DNA of 64,000 nt, taken from the NCBI RefSeq assembly GCF_026210795.1, contig NC_089431.1:5456001-5520000 (forward strand). The letters are read 5' to 3'. Below, piece after piece: positions 1 through 11,334 of the stretch. The position numbers and the translations under genes were made by a program. Position 1 is the first letter of the stretch, and the number at the start of each line of letters is the position of its first letter. This stretch comes from Rhizophagus irregularis (Eukaryota > Glomeromycota > Glomeromycetes > Glomerales > Glomeraceae). The notes beneath the pieces were generated by a model. The model was not told the DNA's origin, searched no databases, and saw only the letters and a program-made list of their open reading frames with translations.

Positions 1-345
1 TCGTAATTAATCAAATCTGATTTAAGAGTTTAACACATTTGGTTTCTTTTAACTTACTAACGTTAAAAATACAGGGAATATTAACGTTAAATTTATAAAA
101 GTTTCATCATTATTCCTTTTATTTGTTGACAAAATTCTTCGCAAATAAAGAAAACGATAACTTAAGGTGACCGTATGAGAAAGAAACACTTTTATATAAG
201 GTTACATTGCCAATTTATTTTATAATTTATCTTTTATTCAATATGAGGTAATAAATCTGCAATAACAAATTCTCAAAAAATCTATATAAACCTATGTACT
301 GAAGCAAATAAATTTAATTTTCATAATTTTCAATATATACTAATA

Positions 346-2022
346 TTAGTAAATTGGTTCAATAAAACTTCTTTTAAAAGGTTCAGGATTATCATCAATT
401 GTGAATAAATTCCTGGCTTCTTCTAATACATCTTTTGAAAGTTTTTGATAACAAAAATAACGATATGAAGTTATAATTGAGTATCTAAAAACTTTTAAGG
501 AATTATTTTTACTTCTAGCATAATCTATGATTGTATTTAATATATCATCATGAATACAAGAACCCATACAAATACTAACTTCTTTAAGTTCACATTGCAT
601 ATTTTGAAATAAAGTTCTCAATATTGTAACAATCATAGATGAATCAATCTCCAAAATTTCCAAAATTTGTAAAGAAGAAGAAAATGAAAGAGCCAATTCA
701 GAAATTTGAGTAATTTTAAGATAATTATCCCAATCCAACTTTAAGAAAATAAGATGATTTAAACTTTTCAAAAATGAAATGATAGCACAAAGTTCTTTTT
801 GAAATATTCTAAGAAAAAGATGAGTAATATTTGTACAAAATGGAAGAATTAATTTTGTGATATTAATAATACTAGAATGAGTAATATATTTATCATAATA
901 AAGGGTTTTAATATCATTATTTGACATTAAAATAATTCTTTTGAATAAGGTAAGAACAGGAAGATAAGAGATTGTAATATGAAAATTCTTAAGATTATTC
1001 AATTTTGATTTAATAGGTTTATTTAATTCTGAAATATCAGTACTTTTATTACAATAAAAACTACTAAGTTCAATTGTTTCCAGATTTGAACAATGATCCA
1101 ATATACTAATAATTATAGTAAAATTACGTATTTCATATAATTTTAAATGAGTTAAAGATTGAGAATTATTTTTAATAAAATTTTTATCCTTCATAAAACA
1201 AGGCATTTCCAAAGATTTCAAATTATCCAATGAAATAATGAAAGAACTTAATATATCTAATAATTTATTAAATTCATTATCAAGTTTTTTTAATTTTTGT
1301 TGTTTAAATTCTTTCTTTGTAAATATTAATTGAATGTGTTTTATATTTTTATTATATTCAGAAATGATTTTAGTAAGTTTTGTTGCATTCTTTTGAATAA
1401 ATTTTAAAATTTCTAACTTTTTTACATCAAATCTAAATCCAAATCCAAAAGTGAATTTGTTGATATTTGATAAAACATATCCAAGAATTTTATCATCAAA
1501 AGAACTCATATCTATCTGATTTCTTTCATCATTCAAATCAACATTCAAGTATTTAAAATTACTTTGATTATTAAAAAATAATTTTTCCATAAAAGGATTA
1601 AGAATATGAACAACGCTATTAATTCGATTTTCTGTAGCTGGAGCGGAATAATATTGATAAAGGAAAGATCTCATTGATGTTTGTATATTAAATATTTCAA
1701 ATTCTTGAAGAAAACTTGGGTAATTAATAAAAGGTTTTGGAAAGTTAAAATCAGATTTACGAAAGAATGTTGTGACCTGCTTTTTTTCTTGATCATCAAG
1801 ACAAGAAAAATATGTTCGAAAGATGAGGCTCATTTTATTCTCATCTTGTTTAACATGTTTAAATGGATTTCTCCAAAGTATACGTACAACAACTTGACAA
1901 TAATCTCTATTTAAAACGACACATGAATGTAATGTTTTAATATCATGAATAATGTACTGTACAATCTCATATATACAGTCAGCTGGTAAATTTACTACAA
2001 TGTTATCTTGATTTCGAGACAT
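346..2022 (-). CDS. F-box / leucine-rich-repeat-like protein, single exon
   Basis: Uninterrupted 558-residue frame. Residues about 10-55 (LPADCIYEIVQYI, then LYS/LHSC-type helix, VLNRDYC, ILWRNPF) match the N-terminal F-box seen in the very large Glomeromycotina F-box family, whose usual pattern is LPxxxxxEIxxYLxxDxxTLxSCxLVNRxWC...LWxxPF. The rest is Leu/Ile/Asn-rich with irregular repeats such as NLKSLEM, SLTHLKLYEI and NLETIELSSF, suggesting a leucine-rich-repeat solenoid that would bind a substrate. By family knowledge it would be an SCF ubiquitin-ligase adaptor; partner and substrate are unknown. In-frame ATG at 2022 lies just inside a short tandem repeat. No intron is needed. One of three F-box sequences in the window and the only intact one. 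Confidence 0.85.
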   Translation of the reverse strand: MSRNQDNIVVNLPADCIYEIVQYIIHDIKTLHSCVVLNRDYCQVVVRILWRNPFKHVKQDENKMSLIFRTYFSCLDDQEKKQVTTFFRKSDFNFPKPFINYPSFLQEFEIFNIQTSMRSFLYQYYSAPATENRINSVVHILNPFMEKLFFNNQSNFKYLNVDLNDERNQIDMSSFDDKILGYVLSNINKFTFGFGFRFDVKKLEILKFIQKNATKLTKIISEYNKNIKHIQLIFTKKEFKQQKLKKLDNEFNKLLDILSSFIISLDNLKSLEMPCFMKDKNFIKNNSQSLTHLKLYEIRNFTIIISILDHCSNLETIELSSFYCNKSTDISELNKPIKSKLNNLKNFHITISYLPVLTLFKRIILMSNNDIKTLYYDKYITHSSIINITKLILPFCTNITHLFLRIFQKELCAIISFLKSLNHLIFLKLDWDNYLKITQISELALSFSSSLQILEILEIDSSMIVTILRTLFQNMQCELKEVSICMGSCIHDDILNTIIDYARSKNNSLKVFRYSIITSYRYFCYQKLSKDVLEEARNLFTIDDNPEPFKRSFIEPIY

Positions 2023-2027
2023 ATTCG

Positions 2028-2105
2028 TAAAAAAAAAGTGGAAATATAAAAAAAAGTGGAAATGTAAATAAAGAGGAAACGTAAAAAAAGAGGAAATGTA
2101 AAAAA
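2028..2105. repeat. four 17-18-bp tandem units directly upstream of the F-box gene
   Basis: Units of the form AAAAAAAGTGGAAATGT / AAAAAAGAGGAAATGT repeat about four times and end in a long A/T run. They lie immediately 5' of the F-box start codon (minus strand), so they form its leader or core promoter. Confidence 0.6.
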
Positions 2106-4320
2106 TTTTTTTTTTTTGAGGATCTCCTTATTTATGACGCAAATTCTGTAACACAAACATGAAATTCAATGAACATTTCACATGATCTGTTTTTCTAATG
2201 CCTGATATATTAATTTTCGAAAATCTGAAATTTTTCAAAGATAACTCTATACTGAAAGTATATTATATCGATACTTGAAACCAAAAAATTTTGATATAAT
2301 TCTCTCACATAAAATATGAATTTAAAAATATACGATTTTATAATATATATATATAAAATAATAATTTCATTTCTTATACCCTTAAAAAAATTTTATTTTT
2401 AATAAATTTTAATTTAATATATATTAATCACGGTTTCAAATAAATTATCATAATTACGATACATGTATCATCATAGATTTTTTTGGAAAATGATCACGCC
2501 TTATGAAATTTGTGAAACATATGATCTAATAATTTATTAGCCATTTGGCTTTTATATATTTTAGTATCGTTACTTTTTAAGATCCAATGATACTTTTTTA
2601 TTTGATAATCAACAATTTAATAATTTGCCCCATCATGAGGTCACGTTAAGAGAACAATATGGGTCTGATACAATATTTATATATTTTAATACAGTAGGTC
2701 GTATTTTTCTTTACTACCAGCCTTACAACAATACCAGCCTTACTTGTAAACTAATAAATATATGTTAAAAATTATCTATTAATTACCATACTATACATAG
2801 TAAAGGATGATCCGCCAAGAGTTTTGTATTACCTTAAAATGAATTTTAGAAATGGTTTAGCCAAACAATTTCCTTTTTTTTTTGGCAATTCGTGTGACCA
2901 AAACGACCTTTCATTTTTATATATTGAGAGGTGTGAGAATCTTTACTGTGAGTCTGTATCTAGGATTGAGGATTTTTTAAAAAAATATAACGGAATAGCA
3001 GATCACCTGCTGACTAATAGAATTGCCAAAAATATCGTGGCTGGTTTTGGCAAAAATTAGCAAATCAGACTATAACTGATAATAATCTAATTAATTTCTG
3101 ACCTAAATTATTCGAATTTTTGAAGTATATTTATATCTTTTTGAAGTAATTCTAATTTCTAAAATAAATTTCCCATTAAAATACCAATTATAATAATAAT
3201 TTCTAAAATAAAGTATTGAACCTATCCTTCCTATGAATATCTTAATTTTAAAATAATGATCAACTAATATTTATCGTTCCCCTAAAATACCCCAAAATTG
3301 ATGTTAGTTTAAGGTCATTCCAGACGCAGTAAACACTTAAACTAAATATAATGCTGCGCCCCACAATTAATCCCAAATTTTCAAAAAAATATAAATTATA
3401 AAATTCACTAGATAAGTTCAGACGCTACACTATTCGTATCGGTTTCTTGTCCGTCCAGCACGTGATGACATGCAATGATAACTGCGCTTCGGACTTGATA
3501 ACGGTTTCCGTTTCCTAGTTTATTATACCTTTCTGTCGTTTCATCAAAAGTGGCCTTCGCAAAATAATTGTATAATGAATTATGTTCTTATTTGTTCTAC
3601 AATATTTTAAATTTTCAATGATTTATTGATACATCTTATGCTATTACCCATTCTTATTATGATATTTAAAAATTTATGGCGGAAATTTAATCCATCAAAT
3701 GCTTGCTTGTCTGCAATTATCTAATGCTCAGGGTTAATATTGCAATCGCATGTTGAAATATTGATTTAATTATGTTCATAGTATATAGGATGATTTTTTA
3801 ATCATTTGGTACGTTAGGTTTGGGGCTGATGTATTTATAGAACACCGGAACCTCATAGGTTATATATATATGGGCCGAACTTTTTTACTTAAAATGTACA
3901 TAAAATAATTGCGAACATTTTAATTGAATTTAAAGATCATCAGAATAAATAATTAACATTACAAGAACAAGGTAAATGGTTACAAAACAGTTTCGTCAAA
4001 ATTTTTCACACAGTATTTCAATTTGAAAATTGCTCAAAATTCTGGATTGAACGGAAAGAATGTAACTAAATCATAAAATAATGATAGTAATTTAGCCTTA
4101 TATTATTATATTATTTCAAAATTGTCCTGTATCAAGATTATATAATAATATTCATCATAATAATTACATGGAATGATAAATTAGAAATTTATTGCAAACT
4201 TCAAAGGGTAATATTATATCTTAAATAATTATGCATCATGAAATACATTTATAAGTTATAAGTAACGTTTATTAAATAGGAAATTAATATGTTACTTGTG
4301 ATTAGTATGTTGTAATATAT
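2106..4320. other. AT-rich intergenic sequence, no gene recognised
   Basis: Long A/T runs with stops in all frames. A 78-codon frame at 2824-3060 opens with TTG rather than ATG and resembles nothing I know, so it is not called. A more balanced patch near 3420-3560 shows no coding pattern. Confidence 0.5.
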
Positions 4321-4367
4321 ATTAGTCATAACTCACATAACTCATAAGTCAATGAGTCATGACTAAT
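4321..4367. repeat. 15-bp inverted repeat with TGAGTCA sites
   Basis: ATTAGTCATAACTCA at 4321-4335 faces TGAGTCATGACTAAT at 4353-4367 (14 of 15 complementary). TGAGTCA matches the AP-1/Gcn4-type bZIP core, so this may be a binding palindrome, but no gene lies close by. Regulatory meaning is inference. Confidence 0.4.
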
Positions 4368-5136
4368 CAATTTCACGTCACGTCGCGTATAATTAGTTAA
4401 TCATAGTTACTTATTTGAAGAAACATTAAAAATATATCACAAAAAAACTATATAAATATCTTACCTTACTTTTCCTTCAATATATATTTTATTTTTCTAC
4501 AATATTTTTTTCGCATTTTTTTATTTTCTACTTTATTTTCTTCGCAATATTTTCTTTATTTTTGCAATATTTTCGCATTTATATATTATTTACTTTACAA
4601 CAAGTGGAAAAAAATAGGAAGAGGAAAATCGCAACAATAATGCCAGTTACTTACGTAGACAAGCTTTAAGAAGCGAGATCAGAAGTGACCATCATCGCAG
4701 GTGAGTAGGTTTGGATGTTGAGACGAAGGTTACCTAGTCTCCGTTATTCCGTAGTTGCGATAAGGTGGCCATGAGCATAAGTGTGGCCGAGGTATACCAC
4801 TTTGGTCACTAGCGTATGTATGGTCACTACAAGTATACCATACAACCACCATCTATATGGTCACTTCATAGAAAACTATATGGTGCTGCAGAGTCACTTA
4901 CCCACTTTAGCTTCGCAAAACGCTTGCTTAGGCTGGTCCTAACACTCACATTGTATATTTGTAGATGTATGATTTAAGCCTATTGTTTTCATATAGAATG
5001 TTCGCGTAGGCAAAGAATACGTGACTTTTTGGGAATCTCACAGTCCCAAAATTTTATCTTTTCTTTTGAACAGGCTAATAGATTTACGTCTGATGGTAGA
5101 TGTACAATGTGTACATACAGAAACTGCACAAGATTC
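4368..5136. other. gene-free stretch with a less AT-rich block
   Basis: 4640-4960 is noticeably less AT-rich than its surroundings and repeats the phrase TATGGTCACT several times. It has no open frame and I cannot assign it. It may be an old repeat fragment. Confidence 0.3.
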
Positions 5137-5347
5137 TAACTATAATAAAATCAGGCGCAAACATATCACGTTTTTCTGTGTTACGTAATTCAATTACTTA
5201 AATAGAGCGCTTAATCTAAATATCTCCGAATTTTTTAATTATATAGATTGTCTGGTTAATGAAAAAATAATTAAATAAATTTAGTTGGAAATGAGGAAAA
5301 GAAAAATATTCGTTCTACTGCGCCGATCGCGGTAACAAAAAAAAAAG
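5137..5347. repeat. dispersed repeat, copy 1
   Basis: Starts TAACTATAATAAAATCAGG, continues through 'ATATCACG...TTCTGTGT' and 'TATAGATTGTCTGGTT', and ends TTCGTTCTACTGCGCCGATC followed by an A run. The same blocks in the same order recur at 8750-9146 (with extra sequence between them), and the first block recurs at 9251-9345. No coding capacity; class unknown. Confidence 0.7.
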
Positions 5348-5551
5348 AAATATGTTTTTAAAATGATTTTAATAACTTTATTATATAATTATTTAAATTA
5401 CAAACTAAGAACTCTCATCTTAGTGTTAATAAATGATAATAATTTGAATATAATACAATATTATTTTGATTTATAAAGTCAAGATAAAAAAATAACAAAT
5501 TAGTAAATTAATTAGTTGCTTTAAAAAGAAATACTTAAATTAGTATAAGGA

Positions 5552-7584
5552 TTATTTGTTATTACGTAAATTTTCACCTACTGTCGACATTAATACTTTG
5601 CCTTTTATTTGTTGTTGAGTTATTTCTTTTTCATCATCTAAATTAAATAAAAGTCGCGTTTAATAAAGAATTTTATTTATTAGTAATTTATTATAAAATT
5701 TAAGATATTGATTTAATAAATAAAATCAATCTTTGTGATTTGAAAATAATTAAAATACATTACCTCTAAAAATGGTAACTATTTTTGATGATTTGTTATT
5801 ATTCTGCTTATTTGATTTATTAAAATTGTTAACTAAAATAAATAACAATTATTAAACATTTATTATATGATAATTCAATGCTATATAATATTAATAAATA
5901 CTTACTATTGTCAGGAATGTTAAAATTATAAAATTTACTATGAAACGCTATTAGTAGTAAAATAAAGTAAATTATTATAGTAACCAAATAAAATGGTAGA
6001 AATTATTATTTATATGGTTATACCTTCTTGTTCTTCTAAGATAACATTAATAATGTATTTTAAAATAAATACATTCGCTAATAAAATATTATACACTTAT
6101 ACCTTCTATTGCATTTCTTGGTTTAGGTAGATTTTCAAAGTTGTGAATTTTACTTGTAAATAATCTGCTATTCGTATAATTTTTTTCTACTTTATTCATT
6201 TCTAAATTATCTATTTCTGATTTGAATAATTCATATGACATATTTCGATTATTTAAACTAATTTTACGTATTTTGGTATCAAGTGCATCAGCATCAGGTC
6301 TTTTTAATGGATCAACATCCCAACATTCTTTCATTAAATTTTTATATTCTAATGGAGTTCCTGGCACAATTTTTGGCCTTATACCGTTAATAATATTCAT
6401 TACAATATCATTTTCATGTTCATAATTTATAAATGGTGTTTGTCCAGATGAAATTTTCCACATAAGAATTGCAATACTATAAATATCAGATGCAAAAGTA
6501 TATTCTCTTCCAAGTTCCAACAATAACTTCGGGTGCTATGTAAGGAAGATTTCCATATATACTTGTTGAAGATTTATCAGCAGGTCCACAAAATCCAAGA
6601 TCACTAATAAACCACCGACCATTAAATTGTGAATATAATATATTTCCAGAATGCAAATCTCTATGAATTGCTTTCTCTTTATGAATATAACGAAGTGCAC
6701 CAATTATTTCATTAATAATTTTAATTCTACCTCTCCATGTAAGTTGATTATGATTTTGTTGTAAATATTTTCTTAAATCCATATCCATTTTACCCATTAC
6801 AAGCATATAATGTCCATTTGATGGATTTTGTGTTAAACCATAACATCGAACGACATGTGCAGTGGCCATTTATTACTTATAGTTAAATGTGATTCAGTCT
6901 AAATGACAACATGCTGTTGTTAATACAAAAAACAGAATTTTATAAATAAATTTCAAATAAAATTATACAAACCTTTTTAAACCAACTTTGATTTGCACTT
7001 TCAACATTTTCTAACGTTTTAGGTACTACTTTTATCATTATGCTTTGTATTCCTTCTCTTTTAATTCTTTTAATTATTTTCTTTTCAGAATCCCATTCTT
7101 CATAATATCCATTAATCCAAACTGCTGTATAGATTTTAGAGAAACCATCTTTTGTTAAATATTTAATATTTTCCAAATTGTTATATGGAATCTATTCAAC
7201 TATCATTTTTGGATCAAGTGATTTCATTTGACATTTCCGTATTAAATTGTCAATACCATCATTCCCAGATGTCCAATTTGAAAAATTTTCTTTTAAATAA
7301 TTTCGGACACAATATTCACAATATAAAGTGGCTAAACATTCTTTGTTACAATTTTCACAAATTCTTTTTGTTCCTGAATTATTTCTAACTTTATTTAGAT
7401 CATAATCTCCAGTTAATGATCTTATTACTACAGTTTTTTCATCACTTGTAAGAATTTTATCAGCAAGGAATGTTTGTTTTTTAAATTCAAATTGTTTGTG
7501 TATATCATTGTAAATATTAGTATCTGTTAACATTAACGCTTTATTATTTGTTGCATAAATTAATTCTTGTCGAAGAGTGGACAT
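5552..7584 (-). pseudogene. TKL-like protein kinase, disrupted by a nonsense codon and two frameshifts
   Basis: The N-terminus (MSTLRQELIYATNNKA, CENCNKECLATLYCEYC ribbon, FSNWTSGND) is that of a well-known Rhizophagus kinase family. At 7192-7194 TAG replaces the Trp codon of the conserved EWIPYN motif; the frame then continues unchanged with IPYNNLENIKYLTKDG. A phase-0 intron runs from about 6972 to 6899. Frameshifts follow near 6865 (after ESHLTISN) and near 6520 (between APEVIVG and REYTFASDIYS). Catalytic features survive: IHRDLHSGNIL and SDLGFCG (DLG in place of DFG). Small downstream exons at 5906-5947, 5764-5832 and 5552-5637 join in consistent phase and end with VGENLRNNK then a stop; a 12-nt exon near 6022-6033 is possible. 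Intact splice phases suggest recent inactivation or assembly error. Confidence 0.8.
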
Positions 7585-8304
7585 AATGTAATTTATAAAT
7601 TAAGGGAAAATAAAGTTTGTCATTAAAATGCAAATTGTTGATTGTGCCCACATAAATTTGTAACCTTTAGGCGTAATATTTGACGCCTCATGACCAAAAA
7701 AAAGAAAAATATAAAGATATAATATATTATATTATTTCTTACTGTTCTTAGTATTCTTTTATTTTTAATTTTTTTTCAGTGCATAATAAATTTAATGAAT
7801 AGATAGCCTTTGATTATATTGTCGATTAATACCGTATTCAAATAATTTGATAATAGACTATTAATTTGCATTTTTAAATCATACTTAATATAAACATGAT
7901 TGATGAAAGTCAAATTTCTTTAATCATTTCAAATTGAATCTATTTTAAATAAACAATGTAATGAATAATGAACTTTAATTTATCATTTTTAATACAAACG
8001 CAACAGGATTAATAAAATTTATGATCAAATAATTGGGTATATTAGATTTTATATAATAATAATTTAAGGTTTTATTTATTTATGATTTTAAATTTATAGT
8101 ATATGAAGAAGAATTGGCTAATATTTCAACAATATTGAAATGATAACAATTTATTATACTATTAAATACAATGTTATTTACAATTTATGTTATTAAATAC
8201 GATTATATTTACATTCCATATAAATAAATATTTTGAAAGATTTCTTTATATACGATATTTTTGGTAGATGATTATCAGATACTCTAAAGTAGTTGCCGTA
8301 GCAT
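7585..8304. other. AT-rich intergenic, upstream side of the kinase pseudogene
   Basis: No open frame or repeat recognised. It would include the former promoter of the minus-strand kinase. Confidence 0.4.
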
Positions 8305-9215
8305 CGTTCCGTCGTTCCGATCACCGATCCAAACCTAAATGGTAAAAGGATGGGAAATTTTTTTTTTTTTTCGGTTTAAAAAAAAAAGCCAAACCGAAAA
8401 AAAGAAAAGGGGAAAAAAATTTTTTTTTTCAGTTTGGAAAAAATGGACCAAACCGAAAAAAGAAAAGGTTAAAATGTTTGTAAAAAAACTTTCGAAAAGA
8501 AACAAAAAAAAATTCGAAAAAAAACTAAAATAAAATTTTTCAAGTTTAAACCAAAAAAAAGATTTCTTGATTTCTTTTTAAAAAAAGAGGAGATAGAAAA
8601 AGAAAACCTCGAAAAAAATTTTAGAAAAAAATACCGAAAAGAAAAATCAAAAAAATATTATGCGACCGATTGTATCATTTCAAGAGGATGAGAAAGAAAA
8701 AAATTAAATTTTTTGGATTAACTGGTCATTAGAACATGCAAATGATAATTAACTATAATAAATCAGGTGCAGAAATATCACGTCTTTCTGTGTACATAAT
8801 TCAAATTATTTATATAGAACTTAATCTAAATGTCTCTACTTGTGTAAATCAAATTTATAAGTAAATTTGTTTCTTTTTTTAGAAATTTGTTTCATGAAAT
8901 ATAAAGTCTTTTTCTCTTTTTTTAAAAAATTTTTGAGTTGCAAAAATATATAAAGTTTTTCACTTTTAAAAAGTAAATAGCATCACAATATAATAGACGA
9001 TCATTTAATATAAGTATATAGATTGTCTGGTTTAATGAAAAAAAAAATAATTAAATAAAGTTATTTGGTTTAACCATTAAAGGAAAAACCGAAAGGGAAA
9101 AGGAAAAAAGTTCGTTCTACTGCGCCGATCGCATTAACAAAAAAAGATGATTGATAAGAAACCTAAACTTTGTTTTTGCGGAAATATTGAAAATGGCTGT
9201 CGGAACGACGGAACG
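8305..9215. mobile_element. putative 0.9-kb TIR element
   Basis: A perfect 16-bp inverted repeat, CGTTCCGTCGTTCCGA at 8305-8320 and TCGGAACGACGGAACG at 9200-9215, bounds the segment. Inside are a poly-A/poly-T block containing TTTCGGTTT and AAACCGAAA inversions (8355-8650) and copy 2 of the dispersed repeat. No transposase frame is present. No clear target-site duplication was found, so the true ends may differ. Confidence 0.5.
8750..9146. repeat. dispersed repeat, copy 2 (with internal insertions)
   Basis: Matches 5137-5347: the 'TAAATCAGGTGC...ATATCACG' block at 8756-8840, then about 170 bp of extra sequence, then TATAGATTGTCTGGTTTAAT and finally TTCGTTCTACTGCGCCGATC. It lies inside the TIR-bounded segment, so the repeat has been captured by, or belongs to, that element. 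Confidence 0.65.
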
Positions 9216-9250
9216 TCCACATGACCTGATAGCCAATCAAATGTTTCTAG

Positions 9251-9345
9251 CTATTATAAATACGGTATAAATCAGGCGCGGAAATATCACGTTCCACATT
9301 ACACAATTTAAAATTAGTTACGCAAATAGAATCCAATAAAAATGA
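9251..9345. repeat. dispersed repeat, copy 3 (5' part only)
   Basis: CTATTATAAATACGGTATAA then ATCAGGCGCGGAAATATCACG resembles the first 90 bp of the copies at 5137 and 8750. It lies 36 bp outside the right TIR. Confidence 0.5.
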
Positions 9346-9631
9346 GCCAAATTTTTTGTGCTTCTAATTTGGATTTTTTCCCTTTATTTCATTTAATTCT
9401 TTTATTTCAAAATTTTTTATTTTTCAAATTTCCGAATTTTAATTGTACTGTTATACAGTATTAAATCAAACTCCTGTCTCCTGAGATCCGTAATCATACT
9501 TTAAAATGTCTTTACCATAATGGTAACTTTTAATTACAATCAACTAATTAATACGTTAGTCGATAGAAAATTTTATTTTTCTTACTTAAACACGCAAACT
9601 TTTCAGTCTCAACATATGTGTGTAAACTAAA

Positions 9632-10586
9632 ATGAGGAAAAGAGAATATAAAGACGCTACTGAACTTGAAGACGACGACGATGAAACTACGGATGACAGA
9701 CTGAGGACGAATACGAGTACAGAACCGAGGACGAGAATGAAGACGAACTTGTGGCTGAAAACGAACTCGTATCTGATATGAAGACGAACTCGTATCTTAA
9801 GATGAGGAACTTGAAGTATTTCAGAATCTAGATTTCGCCCATTACCAATCGATTATCTAGCGCCCGAACTGGACGTTAATACTAGATGGAATTCTATCTT
9901 TACATGTTGGAAAAGTGGAAAAGAATGGAGCCTGCTTTAAATTTACTTGCCGCCGATAATCCAAATGTTCGTCAAAGATATCTTACCGATTTCGATTGTA
10001 TTAACATTGATGTAAGTGAAATCTTTATCCTTTCCATATTTTTGATAACAATTTTGAGTCATTCGGTCGGATTTAAGCAACAATAATCATTTCATGACGC
10101 TTTGGAGTGTTCCGATTGACAAATTTTTAAAATTGTGGCAACTTACTATATTCCCAATTTATTAGGATACTATGGTTCTTTTAAGTCCAATCGAACGTGT
10201 AATCCGTTTCCTTTCAGCATTTAGTTACCCAACTCATGGTGACATTCGGTTCGTTTTCTCAGCATTCAGGAACATTTATCTCGATATTAGTGATGAAAGA
10301 TTTTCACAGCGTCTGCTTTCCAACCATTCATGCGTATTTTCTTATTGTGACAGATGCGATTTATCAAAAATTAAGTAACCACTGGCCGATTATGAGTGAA
10401 TCTTCGCAACTTTCTTCATTATTAGATCCAAGGGTAAAATTCTCCGCATTTGAAAATGAAATCGAAAGAACTAATGCAAAAATTTGGCGTTGAATCTTAC
10501 CAAATATTCTCCCCCATCATCACCATTACTTGCAGGACTACAAGAGGAGATGATATTATAGATACACGAAATTTTTTTCGTTTTTT
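9632..10586 (+). pseudogene. hAT-family transposase relic
   Basis: Recognisable in several frames: an acidic N-terminal stretch (TELEDDDDETTDD), then LDVNTRWNS, the conserved hAT 'TRWNS' motif, then EPALNLLAADNPNVRQRYL, LLSPIERVIRFLSAFSYPTH, SSQLSSLLDPRVKFSAF and SPPSSPLLAGLQEEM. An intron with GTAAGT and TTATTAG ends fits 10012-10165. Frameshifts occur around 9890, 10280 and 10490, and in-frame stops are present. The C-terminal dimerisation region is missing: similarity ends at about 10586, where a different duplicated sequence begins. By family knowledge this was a cut-and-paste transposase with 8-bp target duplications; here it is dead. Confidence 0.75.
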
Positions 10587-11145
10587 ACTTGGGTTTCAGA
10601 GCTTCCAACACTACTATCAATTTGTACAACATTTTCAGCCATTAATATACTAGCAATAAATACTTTGACATTAAATTTATTTGGTCTCAAATTATTTTCA
10701 GCCCCATTATTACAAAGATCAAGGAAGATTATACTTTCATAAATATTTTTGTTGAAAGTACTTATATCTGGTGGATTACTAGTTATAGTAAATAAACTAA
10801 TTTTAAGATCGTATCACGCGTTAGGAGATGGTATCATCGACGCGATACAATTAGAGACTTTATTAGAAATAGACATTTATCAACCAGTTCTTTAAGATCA
10901 ATAAGGTCAAATGTTTAGCATTCTACTACAGATTTTTTATTTGTAAATTATGATATTACCAACAATTTAATAAAAATATAATACTTTAGACTGCGCCATA
11001 AAAATGTATTTTTTTTTTTGGAACATCGTTTATTGGATGAATATGAAAAAGATGATTATCTTTAATTTCTCTAACCCAAAAATAAATATTTTTCTTTTGG
11101 TCAATAAGAGCTTCATCATATTGTGTACTATATTTATATGACATG
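10587..11145 (+). pseudogene. truncated duplicate of the 3' end of the membrane-protein gene at 24085-27321
   Basis: From ACTTGGGTTTCAGAGCTTCC onward the sequence follows 26911-27520 almost base for base, including the coding end (ending GTCAAATGTTTAG against GTCAAATATTTAG) and about 200 bp of 3' flank (GACTGCGCCATAAAAATGTA). About 75 bp corresponding to 27065-27150 are deleted and several small indels break the frame. It starts abruptly against the hAT relic, so it is an unprocessed genomic fragment rather than a retrocopy end. Confidence 0.8.
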
Positions 11146-11334
11146 AAATTATTACACATGTACTACACAACTATACACATGAAACATATCACATTTCAGA
11201 TACTGAGCATTCAAATCGAAAATTCCAATTTGAAATTGGAAATTCTGACTTGGGAGTTTTAACTTGAACGTAATCGCATATGGGTCACAATATTTTAAAA
11301 TGCCCATTGATTGGATGTGACGTAGAAAATCGTG

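Noticed and set aside
2824-3060. 78-codon plus-strand frame
   Set aside because: Opens with TTG, no ATG until codon 6, no family resemblance, and AT-rich composition makes such frames common.
8339-8533. Lys-rich 64-codon frame
   Set aside because: Product of poly-A runs inside a low-complexity block of the TIR element.
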